Below are positions 52,679 to 61,513 of a stretch of 64,000 nucleotides of DNA, in pieces (the first letter of the stretch is position 1; every line of letters begins with the position of its first letter). The notes under the pieces are model-generated. The model ran no database searches. It saw nothing but the letters and a program-made list of their open reading frames with translations, and was not told the DNA's origin. The position numbers and the translations under genes were made by a program. This DNA comes from Mesorhizobium huakuii. GTDB taxonomy: Bacteria > Pseudomonadota > Alphaproteobacteria > Rhizobiales > Rhizobiaceae. The stretch is taken from the NCBI RefSeq assembly GCF_030160235.1, contig NZ_BSNY01000012.1, positions 434,001 through 498,000 on the forward strand, given 5' to 3'.

Positions 52679-52993
52679 ATGCCGGAAATGAGCACCCGAC
52701 CGCGCCGAAATGTGCAAACCCTATGCCTCGCGCACGAAGTCGGGCAACTCATTCGTGTCCGATGCCGGCACTGCAACATCATCCGGCACTATCTGCCCGG
52801 CGACCTGGCAAAGCTTGTCGGTGACATTCCCTTTTGGGATGTCGAACGGCATATGCGGTGCGAGCGCTGCAAGCTTCGCGAGCTTGATGCCGACATAATT
52901 CTGCCGAGTGCTGCCGAGCGCTTGAAAATTCGTGTCAGACGCCTTGTCGAAATCCGCATGGTTCGCCGTGTGATATGGCGAGACGAGGAGTGA
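52679..52993 (+). CDS. Small protein with two CxxC pairs (zinc-ribbon-like), unknown function
   Basis: A basic protein of 104 residues. RVRCRHCNIIRHYLP and RHMRCERCKLRELDAD give two CxxC pairs about 35 residues apart, as in a zinc-binding ribbon; the C-terminal part is helical and Arg-rich (RLKIRVRRLVEIRMVRRVIW). Such composition suits nucleic acid binding, but I do not recognise the family. ATG 52679 or 52688 could be the start. If the promoter call is right the transcript would be nearly leaderless. Converges on the SRAP gene. Confidence 0.7.
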   Translation: MPEMSTRPRRNVQTLCLAHEVGQLIRVRCRHCNIIRHYLPGDLAKLVGDIPFWDVERHMRCERCKLRELDADIILPSAAERLKIRVRRLVEIRMVRRVIWRDEE

Positions 52994-53019
52994 AGAACGC
53001 GGCCTTCAACTCGATCAAC

Positions 53020-53724
53020 CTAGAACAGGGATCCTTGGGCCGGAGCCTGCTGCGGAAACTTGATTTGCGTGGCTGGCTTCTCAACGATCACCAACGCGGC
53101 GTCTGGCGCTGTTCTCTGCAAATGCCGCGCCTCTGCCCACGGCGCTGTCAGCCAGGCCTCGGTCTCTTCCGTCGTGGTCAGGATCACGGGCATAGCCTTC
53201 TCATGGATCGGCGCGATGAGAGCATTAGGCTTGGTTGTCATGAAGGCAAACAACTCAAAGTCGCCAGGTCCGTCCTTGACCTTTCGTACGCCCTGCCACT
53301 GGGTCCAGAACCCAGCGAAGAAGAACAGCGGTAGGCTTTCGTCGCGGGCAAACCAGTAATTGCGCTGGATGCCCGTTTCCGGGTCCTTGTCGCTCGGTGT
53401 CGGGCTGGGTTCGGCAAAACTGGTGACCGGCACGACGCATCTGTGCTCGACCCCGACAAACTGTTGCCAGTGCGAGTATTGTGGGTTGCGAACGTTGGTC
53501 GTGCCGTAGTCGGCCTTGCCTTTCATGCGCTCTGGTGGCGTTGGCAATCCCCAAAGCAGGTTCGCAAGCTCACGCTTCCCATCCGCCGTATTGCGGATGA
53601 CCGGGCCGGGCTGATTGGGATAGATGTCAACGGAAGGTTCAAGGTTGCCGCTGATATCGCGCAATGCGCGCGTCCATTGGCGGATCGCCTCTTGCGTCGT
53701 GGTGATGTTGTAGAGGTTGCACAT
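53020..53724 (-). CDS. SOS response-associated peptidase (SRAP/YedK family)
   Basis: Protein of 234 residues related to YedK and HMCES, which shield abasic sites in single-stranded DNA through a covalent bond with Cys2. The catalytic Cys is in place (MCNLYN). Other family residues are Asn in TTNVRNPQY, Glu in VTSFAEPSP and the His in PIHEKAMPVIL. Single gene, convergent with the small CxxC protein. Confidence 0.93.
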   Translation of the reverse strand: MCNLYNITTTQEAIRQWTRALRDISGNLEPSVDIYPNQPGPVIRNTADGKRELANLLWGLPTPPERMKGKADYGTTNVRNPQYSHWQQFVGVEHRCVVPVTSFAEPSPTPSDKDPETGIQRNYWFARDESLPLFFFAGFWTQWQGVRKVKDGPGDFELFAFMTTKPNALIAPIHEKAMPVILTTTEETEAWLTAPWAEARHLQRTAPDAALVIVEKPATQIKFPQQAPAQGSLF

Positions 53725-53912
53725 GCACCTAGCATTGCGGAATTGGCTTGTGTCTGCAACCGAGGCCGCCGATCGCCCTCCCTCAATTCGTCCTCACAGA
53801 GCCGCGCTATATCGATCGTCCTGACACGCCTTGTCAGCTGTCATGTGAGCACAGGTGGCAGACGGGCAGGCTCTTCCCTAATTGCAGTGCGTCTGAACAG
53901 GAGGAACACAAA
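53725..53912. other. Short intergenic region between divergent SRAP and NTF2-like genes
   Basis: About 190 bases hold both promoters. No clear LexA/SOS box or other operator was found by eye, and no gene is present. Confidence 0.4.
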
Positions 53913-54266
53913 ATGACCATCACGGACATTGCCAAGGATTTCACCGAGCTCCTCAAGCAGGGCGATCACGACGGCGCCGCCGAAAAATACAATGCCGACG
54001 ACATAGCCAGTTACGAAGCCATGGAGGGGCCAATGGCCGTCAGCCACGGCAAGGAGGCTCTCAGGCAGAAAAGCCAGTGGTGGCAGGAGAACCACGAAGT
54101 CCATGGCGGCTCGGTCGAAGGGCCGTATGTCAATGGCGACCAGTTCGCGGTGCGGTTCACGTTCGACATAACGCCCAAGGCCACCGGCCAGCGTGTCACC
54201 ATGGATGAGGTTGGCCTGTACACGGTCAAGAACGGCAAGATCACCGAAGAGCGCTTTTACTACTGA
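53913..54266 (+). CDS. NTF2/SnoaL-like protein
   Basis: Small soluble alpha-plus-beta barrel protein of 117 residues. It starts with the helix IAKDFTELLKQGDHDGAAEK and has the strands FAVRFTFDITPKATGQRVTM and EVGLYTVKNGKITEERFYY typical of the SnoaL fold. Many such proteins are uncharacterised; no catalytic pair can be named. Start ATG 53913 has CAGGAGG nine bases upstream. Convergent with the AHSA1-type gene. Confidence 0.8.
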   Translation: MTITDIAKDFTELLKQGDHDGAAEKYNADDIASYEAMEGPMAVSHGKEALRQKSQWWQENHEVHGGSVEGPYVNGDQFAVRFTFDITPKATGQRVTMDEVGLYTVKNGKITEERFYY

Positions 54267-54321
54267 GACCGGAAGCTTCGGCTTCGGAGTCTGCTCCTCG
54301 CTACAGGATCGAGAAGCAGGC

Positions 54322-54352
54322 ATGGCGGCCGGGACGGTTTCCTGGCCGCCAT
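54322..54352. terminator. Hairpin between convergent genes
   Basis: ATGGCGGCC and GGCCGCCAT form a perfect nine-base stem around 13 bases between the stops of two convergent genes. There is no T run on either side, so it may slow transcription from both directions without being a full intrinsic terminator. Confidence 0.4.
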
Positions 54353-54361
54353 CTCAGAGGT

Positions 54362-54841
54362 TCAAATCGTCTTCACATACGCCGCAAGCTGATCGGCCAC
54401 CGTGCCCCAGCCGTCGAAGAAACCCATCTCCTCATGGTTGTTGCGGGTCGCCTCGTCGCGGTGGATGGCGGTCGCGGTGTAGCGCGTGCCCCGGCCATCC
54501 GGCTGGAGGGAAATGACCGCGGTGATGAAGGGGTCGCCTGACGGCCGATAGCCCGGCAGCAACGCATCCGTCCACACCAGCCGCTCGTTCGGCACGATGT
54601 CGAGATAGCAGCAATGGCGGTCGTTGGTCTCCTTGCCATCGGGCGACTGCATGCGCGTCCGGAACAACCCGCCAGGCTTGAGATCGATCTCGCAATCGGT
54701 GATCAGCCATGGCTTGGGCGTGAACCACTGCTTGACATGGTCCGGGGTCGTCCAAGCCCGCCACAACAATTCGCGTGGCGCGTCGACGACGCGCTCCAGC
54801 ACGAGGTCCAGCCTGGGATCCGGCTTGAAGGGATAGGTCAT
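54362..54841 (-). CDS. SRPBCC domain protein (AHSA1 family)
   Basis: Soluble protein of 159 residues with the START-like fold: [36 protein letters not shown] and the late [17 protein letters not shown] helix. Such proteins bind hydrophobic ligands and often pair with ArsR-type regulators. The ATG at 54841 overlaps the ArsR stop (ATGA) and has AAGGAG upstream, so the two are one unit. Confidence 0.88.
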   Translation of the reverse strand: MTYPFKPDPRLDLVLERVVDAPRELLWRAWTTPDHVKQWFTPKPWLITDCEIDLKPGGLFRTRMQSPDGKETNDRHCCYLDIVPNERLVWTDALLPGYRPSGDPFITAVISLQPDGRGTRYTATAIHRDEATRNNHEEMGFFDGWGTVADQLAAYVKTI

Positions 54842-55194
54842 TTTTCCTGCTCCTTGAGGCTCATCACATAGGCGTCGAATTGGTCGAGGCGGCGCTCCCA
54901 CAGCGTGCGCTGTTCGGCCAGCCAGTTCTCGGCAAGCTGCAGCGGTTCGGGCGCCAGTTGGTAGGTCCGGGTACGGCCGTTCTTTTCCGATCGCACCAGC
55001 CCGCAGCCTTCCAGCACCTTGAGGTGCTCGATGAAGGAGGGCAGGGCCATCTCGAAAGGCTGCGCCAGTTCGCTGACCGAGGCCGGGCTTCTGTTCAGCC
55101 GCTCGACCACACGCCGCCGCGTCGGGTCGGCAAGCGCGCGGAAGATGCCATCGATCGGCGGAGGACTTGGATTGGTGGTCTGAAGGCTTGTCAT
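54838..55194 (-). CDS. ArsR-type transcriptional regulator
   Basis: Winged-helix regulator of 118 residues with [39 protein letters not shown] and the wing [13 protein letters not shown]. It lacks the Cys metal-binding motif of metal-sensing ArsR proteins, as is usual for members linked to SRPBCC genes. ATG 55194 has AGGA eight bases upstream; a TTG 24 bases up is possible. A strong palindrome lies just upstream. Confidence 0.9.
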   Translation of the reverse strand: MTSLQTTNPSPPPIDGIFRALADPTRRRVVERLNRSPASVSELAQPFEMALPSFIEHLKVLEGCGLVRSEKNGRTRTYQLAPEPLQLAENWLAEQRTLWERRLDQFDAYVMSLKEQEK

Positions 55195-55231
55195 TGGTCG
55201 GTCCTGCGGTGTCGCCAAAAGTGGCTTGGAA

Positions 55232-55257
55232 AATACTTAGGAAAATTCCTTAGTATT
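55232..55257. promoter_or_regulatory. Probable ArsR-type operator
   Basis: AATACTTAGGAA (55232-55243) and TTCCTTAGTATT (55246-55257) are reverse complements with one mismatch and two bases between them. The site is 38 bases upstream of the regulator start and fits autoregulation. Confidence 0.7.
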
Positions 55258-55364
55258 GGCAAGCCTAAAAATTCAGGAGATGCGGGTCGGGGCGCTGGCA
55301 AAGCGGGAAGGGCGGTTTTAGGTTGTGGGACGGATTCGACTTGTCAGTCCAAGGGAAGCGCGCT

Positions 55365-55712
55365 TTGACGATCACGATCTACGGCATCACCACTTGCGAC
55401 ACGGTCAAGAAGGCGCGCGTCTGGCTGGAGAGCCATGACGTGGCCCATCGTTTTCACGATTTCCGCGCGGAGGGGCTGGACGCGAAGCGGCTGGATGGCT
55501 GGGTCGGCAAGGTCGGCTGGGAAAAGCTGCTCAACAAGGGCAGCACCACATTCCGCGAACTGACGGACAAGGACAAGCAAGGCCTCGATGAAAAGAAGGC
55601 CAAGGCGCTGATGCTGGCCAAGCCGACGATGGTCAAGCGGCCGGTGCTGGAGGTCGGCGACCAGGTTCTGGTTGGCTTCAAGCCGGAGGTTTATGAGCAG
55701 GCGGTGAAGTAG
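55365..55712 (+). CDS. ArsC/Spx family protein (YffB-like)
   Basis: Thioredoxin-fold protein of 115 residues. ITIYGITTCDTVKKARVWLE carries the single active-site Cys in CxxT, and LAKPTMVKRPVLEVGDQVLV carries the Arg that closes the site. This matches the YffB/arsenate-reductase-like group. No ATG is available: TTG 55365 gives the family length and follows AAGGGAAG. Other TTG codons lie at 55323 and 55341. Confidence 0.82.
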   Translation: MTITIYGITTCDTVKKARVWLESHDVAHRFHDFRAEGLDAKRLDGWVGKVGWEKLLNKGSTTFRELTDKDKQGLDEKKAKALMLAKPTMVKRPVLEVGDQVLVGFKPEVYEQAVK

Positions 55713-55767
55713 GGCTCGGCAGGCCGCACCGCACCTATCCCCTCGTCATTCCATGGCGAAGGGCAGG

Positions 55768-56121
55768 TTACTGTCCTCTCAAATACTCCGCCAGCGCCAC
55801 CGCATTGTTGTGCGCCTCATCATGAGCGCCGTAGAGCAGCGTCACCTTGCCCTCGCCAAGCAGGCCGTGCAGCGTCGCCACCACCTCGCCATTCCCGTCC
55901 AGTTCAGCCCCGTACCGCTTCCGAAACTCCGCCCAGCGCGCGGGCTCATGCCCGAACCATTTGCGCAGCTCATCGCTGGGCGCGATCTCCTTCAGCCACA
56001 GCGCCAGCGCGGCATGCTCCTTGCTGATGCCGCGCGGCCAGATGCGATCGACCAGCACCCGCTGCCCGTCATCGGCAGCGGGCGGCTCGTAGATCCGCTT
56101 GACCATCAGGTCGAAAGCCAT
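55768..56121 (-). CDS. DUF488 family protein
   Basis: Protein of 117 residues with the DUF488 pattern VKRIYEPPAADDGQRVLVDR, IWPRGISKEHAAL and the C-terminal KVTLLYGAHDEAHNNAVALA. The family is widespread and its biochemical role is unknown. Start ATG 56121 has GGGAGG six bases upstream; the longer open frame above it is a shadow of the aminopeptidase gene. It follows that gene by 23 bases and is likely co-transcribed. Confidence 0.88.
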   Translation of the reverse strand: MAFDLMVKRIYEPPAADDGQRVLVDRIWPRGISKEHAALALWLKEIAPSDELRKWFGHEPARWAEFRKRYGAELDGNGEVVATLHGLLGEGKVTLLYGAHDEAHNNAVALAEYLRGQ

Positions 56122-56144
56122 TCGACCTCCCTGCGCCGAAACCC

Positions 56145-57416
56145 TCAGGCCCATTCGCCCTTGCGCATCACCGGCACGCGCCTGCCGTCCTTGTGGACGC
56201 CGTCGATGTCGATCTTGTCCGAGCCGATCATCCAGTCGATGTGGATGAAACTCTTGTTGCCGCCGCGCGCGGCGATCTCGTCCTGGCTGAGCGAGGCGCC
56301 GTCGACGAAGCATTTGGAATAACACTGGCCGAGCGCGATATGGCACGCGGCGTTTTCGTCGAACAACGTGTTGAAGAACAGAAGGCCGCTGGCCGAGATC
56401 GGCGAGGAATGCGGCACCAGCGCCACTTCGCCGAGACGCCGCGCGCCCTCGTCGGTGTCGAGCACCTTCTTCAGCACGTCCTCGCCCTTCGACGCCTTGG
56501 CCTCGACAATCCTGCCTTCCTCGAACCGCACCGAGATCTCGTCGATCAGCGTGCCCTGGTAGGACAGTGGCTTGGTCGAGGAGACATGCCCCTCGACGCG
56601 CCTGGCGTGCGGCGTGGTGAAGACCTCCTCGGTCGGGATGTTGGGATTGCAGGTGATGCCGTTCTTGGCGGTCGATGCGCCGCCCATCCATTCATGGCCG
56701 TCCGCCAGCCCGACCGTCAGGTCGGTGCCGGGTCCGGTGAAATGCAGCGCGTGGAAATTATGGCCGTTCAGCCATTCGGTGCGGCCGCGAAGCGCTGCAT
56801 TGTGCGCCTTCCAATTGCCGATCGGGTCTTCCACATCGACCCGCGAGGCGGCGAAAATGGCATCGGCGAGCTTCGCCACCGCGACATCGTCGGCATCATC
56901 GGGAAACACCTGTTTGGCCCAGGCGAGATCCGGGTAGGCGACGATGTTCCAGTTGATGTCGAAGCCGGTGATCTTTTCCAGTGCCGGCTGATAGGCCATG
57001 GAATTGGCCTTGTTGGCGCGCGCCACTTTGGCCGGATCCTGCGCCGACAACAGCGAGGGATCCTCGCCGCGCACGGCAAGTCTGGCCGCATTGTTGGAAA
57101 AAGCCTTCGCCATGCCTTCATAGAGCCAGCCGGCGGCGCGGTCGAAGCTGGCGTCGGCGCCGAAGCGGTAGCGCGCCAGCGTCATCTCGTCATCGTTGAA
57201 GATCGGCGTCACCAGACCGGCGCCGGCCTTGTAGGCATGCTCGACGATCCGCCTGGTCAGAGGCAATGCCGCGATCGACGAGGTCAGGACGAGATCCTGG
57301 CCGGGCTGCAATTGCAGGCCGACCTTGATGGCGACCTCCGCCAGCCTGTCGAGCTTCACCGGGTCGATCGTTGCGGAAACGCCGCGCGAATGTGTGGTCA
57401 TGATCCTGCCTGCCAT
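56145..57416 (-). CDS. Aminopeptidase, M29 family
   Basis: Cytoplasmic metallo-aminopeptidase of 423 residues. Expected metal ligands are visible: Glu in IDEISVRFEEGRIVEAKASK, Glu in ARRLGEVALVP, His in FDENAACHIALGQ and His/Asp in SFIHIDWMIGSDKIDIDG. The overall sequence, including LTVGLADGHEWMGG and TPHARRVEGHVSSTKPL, matches the AmpS/thermophilic aminopeptidase group. Start 57416 or ATG 57401. It removes N-terminal residues from peptides. Confidence 0.92.
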   Translation of the reverse strand: MAGRIMTTHSRGVSATIDPVKLDRLAEVAIKVGLQLQPGQDLVLTSSIAALPLTRRIVEHAYKAGAGLVTPIFNDDEMTLARYRFGADASFDRAAGWLYEGMAKAFSNNAARLAVRGEDPSLLSAQDPAKVARANKANSMAYQPALEKITGFDINWNIVAYPDLAWAKQVFPDDADDVAVAKLADAIFAASRVDVEDPIGNWKAHNAALRGRTEWLNGHNFHALHFTGPGTDLTVGLADGHEWMGGASTAKNGITCNPNIPTEEVFTTPHARRVEGHVSSTKPLSYQGTLIDEISVRFEEGRIVEAKASKGEDVLKKVLDTDEGARRLGEVALVPHSSPISASGLLFFNTLFDENAACHIALGQCYSKCFVDGASLSQDEIAARGGNKSFIHIDWMIGSDKIDIDGVHKDGRRVPVMRKGEWA

Positions 57417-57490
57417 GATGTGAGGTCCGATACCTTACATAGACCGGCGCCACCCTCCTTTCCACCGCGATTGCGCTGGGCCAGTACAGG

Positions 57491-57590
57491 CCATGGTCCC
57501 GAAAAGTGGGAACCGGCTTTCCGAAAAGATCATGGTCGACCAAAAGAGACGGAGCCCTATCCCGATTCCATCGGGACGGAACAGGCTCTA
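57491..57590. repeat. Rhizobial intergenic palindromic repeat
   Basis: Starts CCATGGTCCCGAAAAGTGGG and contains a mirrored TTTCCGAAAAGATCATGG part, then ATCCCGAT and ATCGGGA flanking TTCC. Similar pieces are common in Mesorhizobium genomes. Its last bases supply the TAG stop codon of the LysR gene, so insertion may have set that gene's end. Confidence 0.65.
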
Positions 57591-58502
57591 GGCTGCGCTT
57601 TCGAGTGATCCGAACTGCGCCATCGTCGCCTCGATCTCTTCCTTGATCCAGGCCTTGAAGTCCCGGACCTTGCGGCTCTCCGTCTTGGCCGAAGCCGTCA
57701 CCAGCCAGTAGCCGAGCCCGCTCTGGGCGCGGATCCCGAACGGCGCCACCAGCCGCCCGTCGGCCAGCGCATCCGCCGTCAGCAACTGCCAGCCCAGCAT
57801 CACGCCATGGCCGGCAATCGCCGATTCCAGGCACAGCATCGGGTCGGTGAAGCGCGCGCCCTTCTGGAAGGTGACGGGCGGAACACCGGCGGCCGCGAAC
57901 CAGCTCTCCCAGTTGATCATCGCCCGCTCGTCGGTGATGGCGCAGGTCTGGGCAAGGTCCTCGATCGATTTCAGTTTCCGGGCGATTGCAGGCGCGCAGA
58001 CCGGGAACACTTCCTGCGCCAGGAGCAGTTCGGCCTGCCCGCCGGACCATTTGCCGTCGCCAAGCCGGATGGCGATGTCGACGTCGGAATGATCGAGATT
58101 GGCCAGCCGCACCGACGCGTCGATGCGCAGCAGCACATTGGGATGCCGGTCGAAGTGACGTGACAGTCTGGGCAGCAGCCATTTCGAAGCGAAGGCCGGA
58201 GCCGCCGAGACGACCAATGTGCATTGGCTCGCTTCGTCGGCCAGCGCCACGGCCTGGGCAAGCTCGCGAAATCCGGCCCCAAGGCGGGCCGCGAAAACTG
58301 TGCCGAACTCGGTCAGCACCAGACCGCTCGCCGTGCGCTCGAACAGCGCCTGGCCGAGCTGCTTTTCGGTGCGGCTTATTTGCTGGCTGACGGCACTGAC
58401 TGAAACGTTGAGCTCGCCGGCGGCCGCCGCAAGCGAGCCGAGACGGGCAACGGTTTCGACGGCGCGAAGGCCGTTGAGATGGACGCGGTTGAGCATGGCC
58501 AT
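57588..58502 (-). CDS. LysR family transcriptional regulator (GcvA-like)
   Basis: Regulator of 304 residues with LNGLRAVETVARLGSLAAAA, VSVSAVSQQISRTEKQLGQA and an effector domain of the GcvA type (HSDVDIAIRLGDGKWSGGQA). ATG 58502 or 58496 may be used. It is divergent from a small gene and the MFS transporter, the likely targets. Its stop codon lies in a repeat element. Confidence 0.9.
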   Translation of the reverse strand: MAMLNRVHLNGLRAVETVARLGSLAAAAGELNVSVSAVSQQISRTEKQLGQALFERTASGLVLTEFGTVFAARLGAGFRELAQAVALADEASQCTLVVSAAPAFASKWLLPRLSRHFDRHPNVLLRIDASVRLANLDHSDVDIAIRLGDGKWSGGQAELLLAQEVFPVCAPAIARKLKSIEDLAQTCAITDERAMINWESWFAAAGVPPVTFQKGARFTDPMLCLESAIAGHGVMLGWQLLTADALADGRLVAPFGIRAQSGLGYWLVTASAKTESRKVRDFKAWIKEEIEATMAQFGSLESAA

Positions 58503-58598
58503 TTGAGATTTTCTAAACTGTTCCGGCTGAAATCTCAATTGAAAGACGCGCCGGAACGGCAGACTTTATCGATGGGAGCCAGATCCTGGGAGCCGAAA

Positions 58599-58814
58599 AT
58601 GTTAAGGCTGTTGTCATCGCTGAAGGTTCTGTTTGCCACGGGCACGCCGTCCGGGTCACACTCGCAGATCGATACGCAGACATGGCTGACCGATCCGCTG
58701 TCGCATCCCGTGCTGAACACCATGTCGGAGCGTGAATTGGGCGACGTGCCGTTCAGGCTGACGGCGCGGCGAACGGCGCACGAGACCGCTTCATTGCATG
58801 CCGGGCGCTGCTGA
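58599..58814 (+). CDS. Small protein of unknown function
   Basis: A 71-residue frame with GGGAG eight bases before ATG 58599. It has a short hydrophobic start (LRLLSSLKVLFATG), a central TQTWLTDPLSHPVL and MSERELGDVPF, and a basic C-terminus. No family recognised. Position next to the LysR gene and correct orientation make it a plausible gene, but with no more evidence than that. Confidence 0.5.
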   Translation: MLRLLSSLKVLFATGTPSGSHSQIDTQTWLTDPLSHPVLNTMSERELGDVPFRLTARRTAHETASLHAGRC

Positions 58815-58929
58815 GCCGATGACGCGCCTTCAGCTCAATTAGAAGTCGAGCCGGTCGCGCCTCTCTGCGCTGACTGGCCCAACGGATGGCGGATTGTTTC
58901 AGCGATCCCTGCATTTATTGTGCGCTGCG

Positions 58930-60090
58930 ATGAGATATGCCACCTCAACAGCGCTGCGCTTCACCGTCGCCGGCATGATCGCGATGGCGATGGCCATGGG
59001 CATCGGACGCTTCGTTTACACGCCGATCCTGCCCGGCATGATGGAAGAACTGCATCTGTCACCGGCCAATGCCGGATGGATCGCCTCGGCGAATTATCTC
59101 GGCTACCTTGTCGGCGCGTTTGTGGCGGCGGGCGGCTGGGCGCATGGCCGCGAGCGTCTGCTGATGCTGGGCGGTCTTGGCGCCAGCACCGTCCTGGCGG
59201 CGCTGATGGGGTTGACCGACGCCATGGCCGCCTTTCTCCTCATCCGCTTCTTGGCCGGTCTGGCCAGCGCTTTCGTCATGGTGTTCATGGCCAGCATCGT
59301 TTTCAGCCATATCAATGCCTCCGGTCGTGGCGACCTACAGGCCTGGCATTTCGGCGGTGTCGGCCTCGGCATCGCGGTCTCCGCGGTAATGATGGCGGTG
59401 CTGGTCACCGAGCATGCCGGCTGGGCGGCGGGCTGGTTGTGGTCAGCGGCGATTTCGGCTTGTGGCTTCGTGGTCGTGGCGCTGCTGGTGAACGAAGGCC
59501 TGCTCGCCAACGGCCAAGCCGCCCGTGAACCGGCCCTGCCGAAAGACCGGTCGCTGATGAAGATCATCGTCGCCTACGGCCTGTTTGGTTTTGGCTACGT
59601 GGTGACGGCAACGTTCCTGGTCGCCATTGTCCGCCAGGGCGGCGGCAGCCGCGTCTTCGAGGCCATGGTCTGGCTGGTCGCCGGTCTCGCCGGTTTTCCC
59701 TCGACCTGGTTGTGGCAGAAGATCGCCGGGCGGGTCGGGCTCAACGCTGCCTATGCGCTGGCATGTTTCATAGAAGTGATCGGCGTCGCCGCCAGCGTGG
59801 CCCTTGGCGGATATTCGGGGCCGCTGCTTGGCGGTCTGCTGCTCGGCGGCACCTTCATCGCCATCACCGCGCTTGGCCTGCAGGCCGCCCGCCGGCAGGC
59901 GCCACAGGCGCCCCGGCGCATCTTTGCCCTGATGACGGCGTCGTTCGGCCTTGGCCAGATCGTCGGCCCGATCGCCGCCGGCCTCTTGGCGCAGATGTCG
60001 GGCGATTTCTTCCTCGCTTCGATCGTCGCCGCGGCCATGCTGGTGGTCTCCGGCGTCATCACATGGTCGGCCGCGCCAAAATCGCCATGA
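58930..60090 (+). CDS. MFS transporter, YbfB/YjiJ family
   Basis: Inner-membrane transporter of 386 residues with twelve predicted helices. The first loop GIGRFVYTPILPGMMEELHL and the following ANAGWIASANYLGYLVGAFV are characteristic of the YbfB/YjiJ group. ATG 58930 is the first proper start; a TTG at 58894 is in frame. Substrate unknown. It is divergent, beyond a small gene, from a LysR gene. Confidence 0.88.
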   Translation: MRYATSTALRFTVAGMIAMAMAMGIGRFVYTPILPGMMEELHLSPANAGWIASANYLGYLVGAFVAAGGWAHGRERLLMLGGLGASTVLAALMGLTDAMAAFLLIRFLAGLASAFVMVFMASIVFSHINASGRGDLQAWHFGGVGLGIAVSAVMMAVLVTEHAGWAAGWLWSAAISACGFVVVALLVNEGLLANGQAAREPALPKDRSLMKIIVAYGLFGFGYVVTATFLVAIVRQGGGSRVFEAMVWLVAGLAGFPSTWLWQKIAGRVGLNAAYALACFIEVIGVAASVALGGYSGPLLGGLLLGGTFIAITALGLQAARRQAPQAPRRIFALMTASFGLGQIVGPIAAGLLAQMSGDFFLASIVAAAMLVVSGVITWSAAPKSP

Positions 60091-60204
60091 TTTGTGGTCT
60101 TGCTCTGCGCCGGGCATCGGGCAGGCATTTTCTTTCCCCCTAATGTGTGACTTTATGCCCGCCGAAGTCAGCTGATTTGCCCATCAAGCAAGGAATTCGC
60201 CACA

Positions 60205-61464
60205 GTGTTCGTATCCTTCTTCCCGCAGCCGAAGCTCTTTTTCTCTTCGGCCGCCATCTGGAGCCTTGCGGCGATCCTGTTCTGGTTTTTCGGTGGTGAA
60301 CAATTGGGGGCCGTTTTCGGCCTGCCGGCAGCCGCCGCCGACGCGCCGCCCATCATCGGCATCGCCGTTCTCGTGTCAAAGCCGTTCCTCTGGTTCTACA
60401 TCTACTTCGTGGCCTGCGTGGCCATCTTCTACGCATTCTGGAGCTGGTATTCCCCGCATCCGTGGCAGCGCTGGTCGATCCTGATGACGGCGGTCATCCT
60501 GTTCTTCATTTATTTCAACGTGCAGGTCAGCGTCGCCGTCAACGCCTGGTATGGCCCATTCTTCGACTATGTGCAGGGGCTAATGTCAGGGACCGGGAAA
60601 TCGACCAACGGTGAATTCTACACCGGATTGGCTGACTTCTCGTGGCTCGCGCTGGTCGGCATGAACGTGCAGGTGGTCAATGCCTTCATCGTCAGCCATT
60701 GGATCTTCCGCTGGCGCACGGCAATGAACAACTACTTCATAGAGAACTGGTCCAGGCTGCGCCATATCGAGGGTGCTTCGCAGCGCATCCAGGAGGACAC
60801 GATGCGGTTCTCCCAGATCATGGAGGATCTCGGCTCCAGCTTCGTCCAGTCGATCATGACCTTGATCGCCTTCCTGCCAGTGATGATCCAGTTGCAGGCC
60901 CACATCAGCGAGTTGCCGATCGTCGGCGCGGTCCCGCAGCCCCTGGTGGTCGCGGCACTGGCCTGGTGTCTGTTCGGAACGATCTCGGTAATGATTGCTG
61001 GCCTGAAGCTTCCGGGGCTGCAGTTCCGCAACCAACGGGTCGAAGCCGCTTACCGCAAGGAACTGGTTTACGGCGAGGATCATGCGGACCGTGCACAGCC
61101 CGCCACCACCGCCGAGCTGTTCGCCAACGTCCGCCACAATTACTTCAGGCTCTATTTCCATTACATCTATTTCAACGTCGTCCGGTACACCTACCTGCAG
61201 GCCGACAACATCTTCTCGCTACTGATCCTGGGTCCGTCGCTGGTCGCGCACAAGATAACGTTCGGTGCGCTGAACCAGATCTCGAATGCCTTCGGCAAGG
61301 TGACGGGTTCGCTGCAATTCTTGCTTACCTCGTGGTCGACCATCGTCGAACTGCAATCGGTCCACAAGCGCCTGCGCGCCTTCGAGGCGACGCTGTTGGG
61401 CGAGCCGCTGCCTGACATAGACCAGCGTTATCTGGCAAGGCAGGGCGCTGAGGATCCCGCCTAG
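60205..61464 (+). CDS. bacA: Peptide importer of the SbmA/BacA family
   Basis: Inner-membrane transporter of 419 residues. The sequence follows SbmA/BacA throughout: MFVSFFPQPKLFFSSAAIW at the start, WYSPHPWQRWSIL, NVQVSVAVNAWYGPFFDYVQ and FIENWSRLRHIEGASQRIQE. There is no ATPase domain. Rhizobial BacA takes up host antimicrobial-type peptides and is required for bacteroid survival in several legume symbioses; it also affects very long chain fatty acids of lipid A. GTG start with AAGGA nine bases upstream. Confidence 0.93.
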   Translation: MFVSFFPQPKLFFSSAAIWSLAAILFWFFGGEQLGAVFGLPAAAADAPPIIGIAVLVSKPFLWFYIYFVACVAIFYAFWSWYSPHPWQRWSILMTAVILFFIYFNVQVSVAVNAWYGPFFDYVQGLMSGTGKSTNGEFYTGLADFSWLALVGMNVQVVNAFIVSHWIFRWRTAMNNYFIENWSRLRHIEGASQRIQEDTMRFSQIMEDLGSSFVQSIMTLIAFLPVMIQLQAHISELPIVGAVPQPLVVAALAWCLFGTISVMIAGLKLPGLQFRNQRVEAAYRKELVYGEDHADRAQPATTAELFANVRHNYFRLYFHYIYFNVVRYTYLQADNIFSLLILGPSLVAHKITFGALNQISNAFGKVTGSLQFLLTSWSTIVELQSVHKRLRAFEATLLGEPLPDIDQRYLARQGAEDPA

Positions 61465-61490
61465 GAGCACTCAGGCGTCGATGCAAGACA

Positions 61491-61513
61491 GGTTGGCGGC
61501 TCAGCCGCCAACC
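61491..61513. terminator. Perfect hairpin at the junction of convergent genes
   Basis: GGTTGGCGGC and GCCGCCAACC pair perfectly with only TCA between them. Read on the minus strand the loop is the TGA stop codon of the deacetylase gene. It separates that gene from the converging bacA gene. There is no T run, so a role as terminator is only possible. Confidence 0.45.
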
